Shown piece by piece: positions 23,960 through 35,993 of a stretch of 64,000 nucleotides of DNA; position 1 is the first letter of the stretch, and each line of letters starts with the position of its first letter. Made by a program: the position numbers and the translations under genes. Origin of the DNA: Grammothele lineata (Eukaryota; Basidiomycota; Agaricomycetes; Polyporales; Polyporaceae); contig NDFF03000141.1 in NCBI GenBank assembly GCA_002150815.3, forward strand, positions 62,001 to 126,000, in the 5' to 3' direction. The notes under the pieces were generated by a model that did no database searches, had not been told where the DNA came from, and saw only the letters and a list, made by a program, of their open reading frames with translations.

Positions 23960-25505
23960 GCTGCGACGCGCCGGCCCGCTCCTCGTCCGTCCGCGCACTG
24001 CTTCTCTGGTCAGGGACTCGGCTGTACTCCTCATGGTTAATAGACGGCGAGGACGCTCCGCGGCTGCTCGGTTTGCTCTGCGGGCGGGCGCACGGCACCA
24101 AAGGGTGCTGCTGCCGTCGCCGACGTTGCTGCTGCCGCCGCTCAGGCGCACGACGTCGTGCTGTACATACAACACCTTACGCTATTCTTTATTTTTCCCG
24201 TTCTCTTCTCTTGCTCTGCTCACCTTAGTACCTCCCCGCACCCGCTCCCCGCCCTCCATATCTCATACGCGCAACGCCCGCCGCCTGCACACACATCTCA
24301 CGCATCGCACAACCTGTACCGCCGCATCGCTTTTTTCGTACTCACGCATGCACACGGATCCGTCGAATAGAGTTATCCTTATATCCGGAACGCCTCTTCG
24401 AGTGTCGATGTTGCCGCGCGAGCGAGCTTAGACACGCCCCGACAGTCTGCGCGCCCATGGCCAGTCTGGTTTGGTGTGCCGTGCCGTGACGGTGGCGGCA
24501 GGGCCAGGTCAGCCCGTCGTGTGCGTCATCTCAGAGGTGGGTTGCGTATGCGGCGCGGCCTCCGACTTATGGGTATGCACCAGCCGGATGTCGCATAGCA
24601 GGTACGCCTGTAACGGCTAGCTGCGTAGGCACCGGTGCTGCCTTTCAAGCTCTAACGCGAGCCCGCCCACGTTCCCAGGACGTGCCCATACTATGGCTCC
24701 ACGCGTACGTCGTCCCGCCTGCGCCCTGCGCCCCTCGTCGGCGCGCCCACGCCGAATTGCGCTGATCCCGAGGGTCCATCACTGTACACGCAGTGAATCC
24801 CCCGACGTCGGCGGCGCGCGCAGACCCTACGTGCCAGTGCACGTCCAGCGACTGGGTGTTTTTACTCGGGGCCCGCTGCGCCCGCTCATGTGGAGGGTGC
24901 GCACGCACGGTGGCGGAGCCCTGTCCTCAACTCGTCCGCCCAATCCCACACCGCCCGCTCGTCTCCCTTCGTCCCCTCACTTCCCCACCCGCGTCCCACG
25001 CCGGGGCGCGGAACTCCCAGGCGTGCCGGAGCCGCGCCTGGGACGGCGCAGACAAACGCGGCCCCCGAGAGGCCAGAGAACGCAGAGAAACGCAGAAGGC
25101 GGCCGGGGAGCCTGGCTTGGCGTCGCACGCGTGCGCCGGGGGCGAGGGTGAGGCTATATCGAGCTTCGAGGCTGGGGATCGCCGGGCGTGCCACCGTATC
25201 AGAGAGGGAAAGAGAGTGTATATATACATATCGTACAACACCCGCTGGGGCTCGAGGCGGGGAGGGGCGAGAAAGAAGGAAGGAAGACAGGGGGGAGCGC
25301 GGGGAGGGAGTACAAGTGACAACAGTGCGGTACGCTCCGCCCGCCCGGGTCGCGCGCGCCGGATGCGGGCGGGCTGGGGGAGGTCACGGACGCATACATA
25401 ATACATACACATACAAAGACAGCGCGGGGACGGAGAGCGGGGCGAGAAGCGCGAGGGCAGACGTAGGGTGGTGTAGTGGTGGCCAACGGTGCGGGAAGGG
25501 GGAGG
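23960..25505. other. 1.5-kb convergent intergenic region
   Basis: Lies between the stops of tmpA (+) and the ERI1-like gene (-), so no promoter is required here. It is GC-rich with pyrimidine tracts near 24180-24300 and purine tracts near 25200-25310. Frames are overlapping and featureless. No gene recognised. Confidence 0.5.
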
Positions 25506-26995
25506 CTAGGAATAATATTCCTCGAGGACCTTGCCCCGCTTGCCCATCCACGGCCAGCGACGGTTGGGATTGATGGGGGTGTTGGGCTCGAGCTTCCAGC
25601 CGCGGCGGGCAAGCTCCACGACGAGTCTGGCAATGTTGCGTGTGTCCTGGAGCCCATATTGGGCGGCGGAGCCGGCGGCACGGTTAAGTGACGGGTGCGA
25701 GGAGTGGCGGGAGCCGTTGGACAGAACTCACATCGATGCCACTATGCTGGCGGCCCTCAAACGGCTCCAGCCCCAGCGCATGCAGTTGGCGCGGGATGGA
25801 AAGCGTAACCCTCCTCGGAAGCGGGAACAGGCCGCTCTGCGCCGCGGTGGCGAGGGACATCAGCACCAACCCTCTCCGCATCGTTCAAAAATACATGCTC
25901 AGCCGCGAAGACACCTACCGTTGGTGAAGAATCTGGAGAACCCGCGGTCATGAAGGCATGCCACTCGCCCACCACCCTCCGTACGTCCATAACGTCCCAG
26001 GCGAGCCACATCGGCATCGGAATCTGCGGAGGCGAAGGTCAGTGCTCCGCGGGGCGGCCGTAGCGGACACCAGCTGACGGTCACTTGCCTTGGACATGAA
26101 GCACTGTTTGACGACAAAGTCGCGTATGTCGTACGGCCCATCGCTGCAGAAGCAGAACCGGGTCAGGCGCTGCCCGCTCCCGTCGATGAGCCGGTGCTTC
26201 TCGAGGAACTTGCGGAACTGTTGGAGGACGTCTGGGAACGTCGGCGCGTCGTCCACCTGGTCCTGGAGCGCATACGGCATTGGGGGTCACACGAATGCTC
26301 ATATCGCGCGAGGGGGTGGGGGGTCGCGTGCGCGAGGAGACTAACCTGGGTGATGCCCGTTAGGGCGCGGCAGAAATCGGTGAGCTGGGGCCGCCATGTG
26401 GGCCTGACGAAGCTGCGAAACTCGTCGACGACCTCGAGGGTGCGGGCCTTGCCCTTGATGTTCTTGTCCTTCCAGCGGAGCAGACAGACGGGCCACTCCT
26501 ATCATATCGCGGGCGTCGTGGGTAGGCGTCCGAGTCGTGTGCACACTCGCGATGAGCGGGGAGGGGGCGTCGCACGCGATAGAAGGGACTCACGATGATC
26601 TCGTTGGGGTAATCGAACCCTGCGCCCTCGACGCAGGTGGCCTCTACATCGAGGACGAGGAAGGCGTCGTAGGGCTGTTTCGCGCGCTTGGCGAGCTGAA
26701 AATCCATCCTCTTGGGCGACACTTTCTCGCCGCTCGGCTGCTGCTGCTGCGGGGGAGGGGGTGCGTCCTGGGCACGGGAAGGGGTGCTGGGAAGAGAGGG
26801 CCGTGCGGGGTGCCGGAGGCGGGGTGGGAGGCGTGCGGGAGTAGTGTGTTGTGCTTCGCACGGGGCGGGGGATCCGGGGAGGGACCAGGCGGTGAGCGCG
26901 ATAAGGAGCGCGAAGAACGCGAACACGGCCGCGGGGAGCGCGAACGGGCGGGCGGCGGCGAGAGCGTGCGACAGAAGCGGGAGCGGGGGCGACAT
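25506..26995 (-). CDS. ERI1-like DEDDh 3'-5' exoribonuclease
   Basis: A DEDDh-family 3'-5' exonuclease related to ERI1/ERI-1, which trims histone mRNA ends, 5.8S rRNA and small RNAs. Motif I is FLVLDVEATC and motif II sits in FCSDGPYDIRDFVV. The third acidic motif is HSGIDDTRNIARL, holding the catalytic His and Asp. Six exons are in phase: 26594-26995, 26346-26498, 26089-26262, 25919-26023, 25732-25836, 25506-25646. Intron 26024-26088 starts with GCAAGT, a GC-AG intron. From the ATG at 26995 the protein is 359 residues with a hydrophobic N-terminal segment (FALPAAVFAFFALLIALTAW). From the Met at 26707 it is 263 residues and soluble. Which start is used is unsettled. Confidence 0.85.
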
Positions 26996-27516
26996 CCAGG
27001 ACGGGCAGCGCGGGCGACGCAGGCGAGCAGAAGCTCGTCTCCAGAGCCAGACAAGACCGTCCCCCTCACCCGCAATCGGTGCGCGGCGCGACGCGGTTTT
27101 CGGGGTCCGGCCCTGCCCCGCCCCGCCCACCAACACGCGCGCGCGCGCGCGAGAGCAGGGCCAGCTCGTCTCGAACGCGTCCTCCGCGCCCCCTCGCGGG
27201 CTGGGGAGGCTGGAGAGTGGTTAACCGGGCGCAGTGGGCGCGAGAGGGCCGCTCTCTGCCGTTGCACATGGCCCGTTGCTCGAGCCCGTCGGGCCCATTA
27301 ATACGCCACCGCCGCCATTGGCCCGGCACAGGCGGCCCGTACCCACGTGTCCCTCAGATTTGACTTCCTCCAAGCCGGCGCCTCAGCCCGCTGCTATTCC
27401 GGCTTCGGTCTCTGCGCGCACCTCAGTCCAAAGTCGTCCGACGCGGCTCTTTCTCCCCTTCCCTTCCTCCCCAAGCTCTCTCGCAGCTAGGCGTCTAGTG
27501 ACCCCTTCTTGTCAAC
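26996..27516. promoter_or_regulatory. divergent promoter region
   Basis: A 521-bp GC-rich gap between the outward-facing ERI1-like and CMS1 genes. It contains a (GC)n dinucleotide run at about 27135-27151 and CCAAT-type sequences (cgccattggccc near 27310). It probably drives both genes. Confidence 0.4.
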
Positions 27517-28659
27517 ATGTCACGACATGGCGGCGGCGACGACCTCGAAGACGATTTTGTCCCTGATGATCTAGTGGCGCTCTCCGACGAGGACGACATC
27601 CCCGAGACGGATGACATTGGCGGGCTCTTGAGCGCAGATGAAGACGGTGCGGGGCCCTCTCAGGTCGGCCAGTCCAAGTCTGCCGCAGCTCTTGAGAAGA
27701 AACGCAAACGGAGGGCAAAGGAGAAGGAGCGGAAAGCAAAGGTGCGGCAGGCTTCTCGTCCTGTGCCTCGGCATCATATTCTCACACACACACCCTTCCC
27801 GGCTGAGCAGAAGGCGAAACTCGCCGAGACGGTCGAAGCGGTGGAACCTCCTTCGGTGGTGGCGCAACCCCCCGTCATGCTCGCCGACTACATTTCCTCG
27901 ATGCAGGCGAAAACTTTCGCAAAAATGTCTGGGATCGAGCTCGCCGACATGCAGATTCCAGGTGACTACCGCACTCGCTCCCTCACCCGGTGCGTTCTGA
28001 GTGTTGACGCGTAGACAGAGACCTCCATTGCGGACACAACTCTCTGGACAGGGTCCAGGAACTTGGACCAGTTGGTGGACTTCATTACCAAGAGTACGCC
28101 GCTCTATTCCCTACCTTCTCTCCCATACTCATCCTCTGCCTCCCCTGCCCATCCCAGTGTTGCCCACCCTCCGCACCCGCCTGTCCCAGCGACCCAAGAA
28201 CAATGGAGCACCGACCCTTCTTTTCGTGTCTGGAGCGGCCCTCCGAGTGGCGGATATTACCCGCATTCTCAAGGATAAGCGGCTCCGCGGAGAGAAGGGC
28301 GGCGATGTTGCTAAGTTGTTTGCGAAGCACTTCAAGCTCGAGGAGCATGTCGCATATTTGAAGAGGACGAAGATAGCAGCAGCGGTGGGCACTCCGGGAC
28401 GCTTAGGCAAGCTCCTATGCGACACTGGTATGTCTTGCATTCATATATGTGGAAATGCACTGCTCACCATGTTGCTCCAGATGCCCTTTCTACGACCGCC
28501 CTTACACACATTATTCTTGACGCATCATACCGGGACGTCAAGAAGCGTTCTCTTTTGGACATTCCGGAGACTCGGGACGAGGTTTTCAGGACAGTGCTCG
28601 GTGCGCCGAAAGTCTTCAACGGCTTGAAGCAGGGGACCATCCAGTTAGTATTATTATAG
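27517..28659 (+). CDS. CMS1: Cms1 ribosome-biogenesis protein
   Basis: Cms1/CMSS1 is a helicase-like, ATPase-lacking component of the U3-containing 90S pre-ribosome. Five exons (27517-27741, 27811-27961, 28019-28093, 28158-28427, 28481-28659) give 299 residues. The N-terminus is acidic, followed by a Lys/Arg-rich KKRKRRAKEKERKAK stretch. Family segments are TLLFVSGAALRVADITR, VAKLFAKHFKLEEHV, the DEAD-like remnant IAAAVGTPGRLGKLL and HIILDASYRDVKKRSLLDI. No Walker A is present, as in the family. Confidence 0.85.
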
Positions 28660-28830
28660 AGCAGACGGTACCCACACATTCCCCATACGTCCCCACACCG
28701 CAGCGCGGAGGTCTGCAACAGGCTTCCATAATAGACGGATGTACGATACAGCATATTATTGCTAATAGTATTAGAAGCCTTGAGGGTTTGTCCTCAAGGT
28801 CAGCTGCACTTTGCGTCAGATGCGAAACAT

Positions 28831-29249
28831 TTAGCGGAGAGCATTGCGACGCACTCTAGTCCACTTTGGAACCTTGTGGATGCCCTTGCGGTACCCCTTT
28901 GCGTGTCGCGAGAATACGGTGTACTTGTCGCGTGGGTGCATCTCGTGCTCCTTCGGCAACTCCAGTGCCTTGGTCTTCCACCCAGAGCCATGTTAGATAC
29001 GAGAAAATCAGAAGGAGCGGAGTACGCACAAGAGCCGCGCACTCTACTCCGCTTGACCGAACTGCCTCAATGACCGAGTCCACCTGCTTGAGGCGAGAAC
29101 GAACATTCGCCTTGCGCGTACGTGACAACTTCCATGGGGTCTTCCTATGATACGGGGGACAATAAGCGCAGGAAAAAGCAGGGAGATGGAAGCACGTACC
29201 AGAGGAGACCGACGAGGCTGGGCTGTGTTGGTCTGAATGCCCCGAACAT
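28831..29249 (-). CDS. MRPL31: mitochondrial large ribosomal subunit protein mL60 (MRPL31)
   Basis: Three exons (29200-29249, 29030-29144, 28831-28974) give 102 residues. The family pattern is clear: [18 protein letters not shown] at the N-terminus, [20 protein letters not shown] with VDSVIEAV, and [20 protein letters not shown] then HKVPKWTR at the C-terminus. mL60 is a fungal mitoribosome-specific large-subunit protein. The gene faces away from SF3A1 with 213 bp between the starts. Confidence 0.88.
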
Positions 29250-29462
29250 GTTCTCCGCACCGTCGACGGTGGAGGTCGCTGGCCACAAGGGACCGCTCGA
29301 TCGCGAAAGGAAAGTATATGCTGACTAAGCTATGGGCGCTTCTTGTCAGGACGCCTGGCAGACGACTCGGAGCTCGCTGAGTCCTGCCTTGCCACAAGCC
29401 CCTGCGGTCTACTCCGCCCACTATTTCCTCTCCTTCATTTTCGTAACGAGAACGATCATAAA

Positions 29463-32202
29463 ATGAGCGTGGCTACGCAGGCGATGCCGCCACCTCCGGC
29501 ATTAAATGGTGGGGAGAACGGGGTGGTAGGTAAAGGCATGGACGGGGCAAACGGCGCGCATAAGGAGCCCAAGTTCGCCAGCGGCCTCATCCTCCCTCCG
29601 CCTGAGATCAAATGTGAGAAAACTCCTCTTCATTTTGTTGTTATTAGTATTAAATGTGTTTTGCAGCCGTCATCGACCGCACCGCGACCTTTGTCGCGCG
29701 GTCGGCGAACCCGCCGCAGTTCGAGGAGAAGATCCGCGAGAACCAGCGTCAGGACCCCAAGTTTGCGTTCCTCAACGCCGCCGACCCTTACCATGCTTAC
29801 TATAGGCACCGCATGGACAAGGTGCAGCGCGGCGAGCTCGACGACGAGGTTGCACCGGCGAAGGAGGGCTCGGTTGAGAAGGCGGAGGAGGCACCCGTTG
29901 AGGCTCCGGTAGATATGGGCGAGGAACCCCCTGCCCCGGACTTCATTTTGAGCATACCGAACGTCACGGCCATTGACTTGTACGCCCCCTTTCTACGCTC
30001 ATTCTTTGCATGTAACGCTCATGCCGAGTCGTGTCTCGCAGGGACATCATCAAGCTCACAGCGCTCTTCACCGCGCGCCGAGGTCGCCCGTTCCTCGCCG
30101 CGCTCTCTGCACGTGAGGGACGTAACTACCAATTCGACTTCCTCCGCCCGACGCACTCGCTGTTCGGGTACTTCAACAGGCTCGTGGACCAGTATTCGAA
30201 GGTGCTTCTACCCAGCAAGGAGACGCTCGCGCAGCTCAAGGAGCGGACGCGGGATGGTGCGCGTTGGAAGGATCTCGAGGTCGCGAGGAAGCGGGCGCGC
30301 TGGGAACATGTGAAGAGGGAGCAAGACAAGAAACGGGAGGACGACAAAGAGGCGGAGCGAGGTAAGTGTTCACTGGTATGCTATTCAGAACTTGCGTTGG
30401 CTGAAGAACATTTGCTCGGTAGTTGCGTTCGCGGAGATTGATTGGCACGACTACGCCATCGTGCAGACGATTGAGTTCACGGCCGCAGACGCCACCTCGG
30501 AGCTGCCCCCGCCGATGAGCGTGCAGGAGGTCGAGAGCATGACGCTCGCCCAGAAGAGGATGGCGGCGATGATCATGGAGACGACCGCCGAGGACGTCGA
30601 GGCTCACCGCGCGCGCCAGGCTGCTGCCGACGCCGAAGCAGCTGCAGCTGCAGCTGCGGCTGGCGGTGATCCGGAAGACACGGTCATGATGGAAGAGAGC
30701 GACGACGAGGACGACGAGGCGAAGGAGAGGAGGCGGCGCGACGAGGAGGAGCGGCAAAAGGAGATCGAGCGGGCGAGGGCTATCCAGGCAAGCTCTCTGG
30801 ACGTTGGCGGCCCAATGAAGATCAGGACGGACTACGTGCCTAAACGTGAGTACCCAGGTGCAGTTGTCTGTGATGGTCCCATTCTGATACCACGACTTCC
30901 ACAGTATCGAAGAAGAATGTGGAGAAGCTCACGACATGTACCATTTGTGGCCAGCAAATACCCGTCGACGAGCTGCAGGAGCACATGCGTATCGAGCTGC
31001 TCGATCCTAAGTGGAAGTCGCAGCGCGACGCGCTCGAGGCACGCAAAGCGCAGGCCTCCGAGCTCCAACGCGGTGCCAATGTCGTGTCCTCGCTCAAGAA
31101 TCTCGCACGAACACGTGTCGACATTTTCGGTGCCGAGGCGGACGAAGAGAAGCGGAAGAAGGAGGAAGAGGAAGAGCGGCTGCGCAGGAGGGAGCGCGAG
31201 AAGGTCGTCTGGGATGGTCACACCGCGTCCAAGGCGAACACCCTCGACAAGTTCTCAATGAACTCCAACATCGACGAGCAGATCGCCGCTATCCACCGTG
31301 CCAAGGGTCTTGGGCCGTGCGTATCTCTCACACTCTGTATGATGTCCTATTGACCTTACTCTTCTCTCCACTAGGCAAGAAGCGAATGCCATTGGCCCTG
31401 GCATCGGTCCGGCCTCCATCCCCGCCCCTCTCAGCTCCCTCCCGCCCGCCCCCGCATCCCTCCCTGCCCCGCCCACAGGTGCCGGTGCGCCAAACCCCGC
31501 CTACACCGCCGCGACGGTCTCCTCCGGCCCGCAGCCCGCGTCGCTCTTCCCGCCGCAGCCCGCCCCGGTCATGCTACCCCCTCTGCACTACCAAGGTCTC
31601 GACGCCGCGCAGCCGTTCGGGTACCAGCCACCACCGCCTGGCGCCCCTATGATGCACCCTGCGCGCGCCGCGGCGATGGCGGCCCCGCCTGCGGGTACGC
31701 CGCCACCTGCACAGGCAGGCGTCGTGCGCAGCGCGGACGAGATGGAGGATGGTGCCGACGACGGCGTACCCCCCGCGAAGCGCCAGCGCGTACAGAAGTT
31801 GCCTGGGGGCGGGTTGTACCCCGAGCAGGATTGGCTCAACATGCACCCGGTGAGTTCTCTCTGCATTGCCGTTTCATTTGATTCCTGTACGAACGCTGAC
31901 CGCCCACCGCTCCTACGCAGCACCCGATCTCGCTACGCGTACAGTTGCCGAACGAGTCGGCGCGGCCAGAGTGGAAGTTCGACGGGACGGTGGTGACGAT
32001 CCCGGAGCTGCCACTGAACCTGCTTGTGTCGACGCTCCGAGATCGTCTTATCCAGCACACGGGGAGCACGATCGGCGCGTCGAAGATCAGGTTCTCGTAC
32101 GCAGGGAAGATGCTCACCAACACGCACACGATCGCGACGCACAACCTCGAAGACGAGGATATGGTCGTCGCGACGGTCCGCGACGAGAAGAAAAAGAAGT
32201 AG
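29463..32202 (+). CDS. SF3A1: splicing factor 3A subunit 1 (SF3A1/Prp21)
   Basis: U2 snRNP component needed for prespliceosome assembly. Seven exons (29463-29613, 29667-29979, 30042-30361, 30423-30845, 30905-31316, 31375-31849, 31921-32202) give 791 residues. Domains in order: SURP1 (DRTATFVARSANPPQFEEKI, ADPYHAYYRHRM); SURP2 (IIKLTALFTARRGRPFLAAL, RPTHSLFGYFNRLVDQY); acidic and polyalanine stretches; a zinc-finger-like CTICGQQIPVDELQEHMRIE; a Pro-rich region; a C-terminal ubiquitin-like domain (SLRVQLPNE, TIPELPLNLLVSTLRDRL) ending in four lysines. This is the full architecture of human SF3A1. Confidence 0.93.
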
Positions 32203-32601
32203 TTGCTGGTCGTCGGTCGTCGTGCGCGAGGCCGGTGTGCTTCGCTAACGCCCTTTACTGTTGTCTTCGCGTCCTTTGTTCTTCTGACACGCTCCGTTTG
32301 AGGATGTCATGTTGTACTGTCATATATTACCTATGCTAATGCGTAACCGACAAACGAGAAAACAAGTCCGATTAGAGATAGTGGATGGGATGGGTGCCGA
32401 AGCCAAAACGAGACATGCAGATGCGAGGGTGAACAAAGAGACCGTGAGGGCAAGAGGCGAGGGCGGAACCAAAGCCAAGGCCAGAGCTAATCTACACTGA
32501 TGTACAATCCAAAAACGTCTCGGGGCTGCCCGACGACATAAAAACATACGTAGGAGGAGCCTGGAGAAAATGTAGGCATATTGCACGCCGAGCGCTCAGA
32601 T
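32203..32601. other. convergent 3' intergenic region
   Basis: About 400 bp between the SF3A1 and UBC6 stops. It is AT-richer than the flanking exons and contains only short frames. It presumably holds both 3' UTRs and polyadenylation sites. Confidence 0.45.
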
Positions 32602-33947
32602 TCACAAGAACCTCCGGGCAATGAGAGCGAACATGAGAACGAGCAGGACGCAGATAGCCGTGTCGAGCAGGATTGGAGGGCGCTTCGGCGACTGACGCAC
32701 CGCATCGACGAGCGCGGGCTGGGGCGTGGCGTCTCGTGTGGCAGGCTGTGTCTGCGGCTGGGGTTCGGGCGTCCGCGGGGGTGTAAACGACTGGGAGACA
32801 ATGGACGGCTGCGACATCGGACGCTGGGGCTTCGGCGCGATGAGCGGGACGGGGCGATGGACGACGAGCGTTTCCGGTGTGGGAGCTTCAGGCTGTGGTG
32901 TGCGTTCCTCGGGTTGTTCGAGAGAGACGGAGGGTGCGTCTACAACTGAGACGGGCACAGGCGTAGGAGCAGACACGGAAGAGTCGGCCGAGGTGGGCTC
33001 GCTCGAGCCGGACGAGTCGCTGCCCTCCACCGCAGCGGGCGGGTCGGGGAGGTGCTCCGAATTGCGCATGTTGCACCGGGGGCACACCCAATCGCGGGAC
33101 CTACGAGGACAGGGTCAAATCGGGGAAGGGAGGAACAACGTGCAACGGGTGCGGGAGACGTGACGTACAGCCCGGCGAGCCGCTTGCGTTCCGCGGTGGG
33201 GTACTCAATGGCGCCTACACCGACAGCCGCGGTGCCCTTGAGCGGGAAGAATCCTTGCAGACCGATGATAGCTAGGGGAAATATACGGATGAGGAGATAG
33301 CCCGGGGAATGTCCGTCGCCATTACTTACCAGTGCGCACACCCCAAGCTGGTTGCCAGAGCTCTTCATGATCTGGAGAGATGAGTCGGTAAGATGCAGAC
33401 ATGTTGCATGTACATGCTTTACGTACAGTTGGTGAAGCTGATGCAAATCTATACTGATGGTTAACAAGAAGTAGCTACGGTGGCCTTGCTTCTTGTGCGC
33501 ACCTTTGTGTTGAGCTCAAACCGCCCGTTCGGAGTGAGCATCATTATAGCTGGGGGTCGGAATGGGTATTCAGAGGGAAGGAGGATGCGGAAGTGGTAAA
33601 GCCCGCCCTCGAATTCCGTGCCAGGGGTGCCGCGGATGGTACAGTGCCATTCCTACAGCATGTTAGACGGTAGCGACGCCCGCAGCGCCTTTGTACTCAC
33701 AAAGATGTCGTCCTAGCCGCCGCGACATTGTATTAACGTCAGAGGGTAAACTTGGGAGAGTGATATAACGACTCACTTCAAGAGGTGCAGCAGAGTAATC
33801 CGTGCATGGGTCGTTGGCAAGCTCCCTAGCCTCCTGCATAATCCGCTTGACAGCTACGCCGGGGTCAATCGGACCGTGCTCAAGTTCTACAGACGGACAG
33901 GCAAACATACCGGAGTTGTTCTTGTTTAGTCCCGCACGCGCAGCCAT
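32602..33947 (-). CDS. UBC6: ER tail-anchored ubiquitin-conjugating enzyme E2 (Ubc6/UBE2J1 type)
   Basis: E2 of ER-associated degradation. It opens MAARAGLNKNNSAVKRIMQ. The UBC fold is visible in EWHCTIRGTPGTEFEGGLYH, FPLKGTAAVGVG and PFRPPAIMMLTPNGRFELNT. The catalytic Cys follows in ICISFTNYHEELWQPAWG, which keeps the UBC6-specific spacing and the WQP motif. A short CPRC motif follows, then a disordered Pro-rich linker. The last residues form a hydrophobic tail anchor (TAICVLLVLMFALIARRF). The E2 core resembles UBE2J1 more than yeast Ubc6. Exons are small; the third (33701-33712) is a 12-nt microexon encoding D-D-I-F. All introns are GT-AG. Confidence 0.9.
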
Positions 33948-34335
33948 TTGGAGGGCAGAGAAGGCGGAAATGGGTCGTGTGCGTCCGACAAGGGGGAAGA
34001 GGAGGATGTGAGCCTGGCCGCGCCGGATTCGCTCCTGATTTCCTCTCCGCACAGTAAGCGTCTATCACTCACTCGCGCTACGTGGACACACGTGACCGCA
34101 CCGTCGGGCCGCGGTCTGCCAATGGCTTTTCGCCTCTGACACCGACAGCTCCCTCATCGTCCCCGGCGGCCAGCTCAGGCGACCGTCCCTCCCAGACGCA
34201 ACCCAAAACGCAATTGTCTCGGCCTGAAGACCGTTCGCACTTTGCTTCATCTGGACATATCATTTTCTTCTCCCGTCGACGTCCGTTATCATTCGCGGCC
34301 GGGTCAGCAACCAGGTTTCTTGCTGAGGAGTTGCA
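33948..34335. promoter_or_regulatory. divergent promoter region
   Basis: 388 bp between the UBC6 and mS37 starts, which face away from each other. No gene or strong motif was recognised; it should carry both promoters. Confidence 0.35.
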
Positions 34336-34695
34336 ATGCATATCGAGAAGTTGAAGGTTAGGCCGCGTCAGAGTGCGTATGAATCTTCATTCTGCGGAAT
34401 ACTTCATTTCATACGTTCTGTGCGTTCGCGTAGTGCAACCCATCAGGCCGTGCACCAAGCAGTTCGCTGCCATGCTGGCGTGCTGGTCCGCCTCGGGAGA
34501 CGTCATGTCTACGGGTGTCTGCGCGGACGCAGCAAACACTCTTATCACCTGCATGCGTACTGCTGTGAGTCGTCGCCGCTGTTGCAAAGTCAGTGATGTT
34601 GTAATGACCGATGGAATGTTTAGCCTGCGCCCTACAAACGGCACAAGCCAACAATCAATTACCACTTGTCCCGACTGGGAAAGTCCCTCAACTAG
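34336..34695 (+). CDS. MRP10: mitochondrial small ribosomal subunit protein mS37 (Mrp10)
   Basis: Three exons (34336-34372, 34434-34564, 34624-34695) give 79 residues. The twin-cysteine CHCH pattern is complete: C-x9-C in the first helix (CTKQFAAMLAC) and C-x9-C in the second (CADAANTLITC). The N-terminus MHIEKLKVRPR and the C-terminus KPTINYHLSRLGKSLN match Mrp10/mS37. It is imported into mitochondria, oxidised by Mia40 and built into the small mitoribosomal subunit. The first-intron join (CAG A|TG CAA) is in phase. Confidence 0.88.
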
Positions 34696-35375
34696 ATTCG
34701 AGAGACTTTGACCTGGTGGATACGGTTACGAGCTCTTATTTGAGAGTATGCTTACTTTACCGCAGACACATCCGTCGTTTGTATACTATCACGCATAATT
34801 CCATGCATTCCCCCTTGGACGACCCACTTGGTGATGCTCGAAGCGGCCTAGGTTTATATACCTATCATGAAACTTGTCGACAGTGTATCCCTGAGATCTA
34901 CCGCATTCAGCCTTCGGTGACGAGGTGACGAAGCGGGCTCCAGCTGTGAGAAGGACTTCAACCATGTACGTCCGCCGACAAATGCTGTTATAGGCACGTC
35001 ATTTCCGTGCGTGCAGCCTTCTGTATTTGTAAGGGCGCGGAACGCGTGTACGCCGCACAACGCGTAGGCTGGTTGGCAGATGTGGCCGAAAGGATGTAGC
35101 CACGGCTGTGCGTACTGCGCATAGGACGAGCCCCGGGCCCGAGCACATCGACCGAGTTCCGACATGCAGAGACCTCCAAATCGGGCGGGCTTGCGCGTTG
35201 TTGTCGCGTGTTTGTCGAGTCACGCGTCGAGCGCGCCCCGACTTGAGTGTGCCGCATCGTCCTGGCTACTTCACCTCCTCCGCCGCCATCGTCCTTCCTT
35301 GTTCCTCTTTCCCCTCCACCGTCAGCTCCTCCAACTCCCAACCACACCCTCGCTCCCCCCACCTCTTACGACAGT
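34696..35375. other. intergenic region upstream of ATG8
   Basis: 680 bp between two plus-strand genes. The right end is a long pyrimidine-rich tract (about 35270-35370), typical of the leader of a strongly expressed fungal gene. Frames are short and unconvincing. Confidence 0.4.

Positions 35376-35993
<618 letters not shown>

Noticed and set aside
24645..25681. Frames up to 227 codons between tmpA and the ERI1-like gene
   Set aside because: Arg/Gly/Pro-rich shadows of GC-rich sequence between convergent genes.
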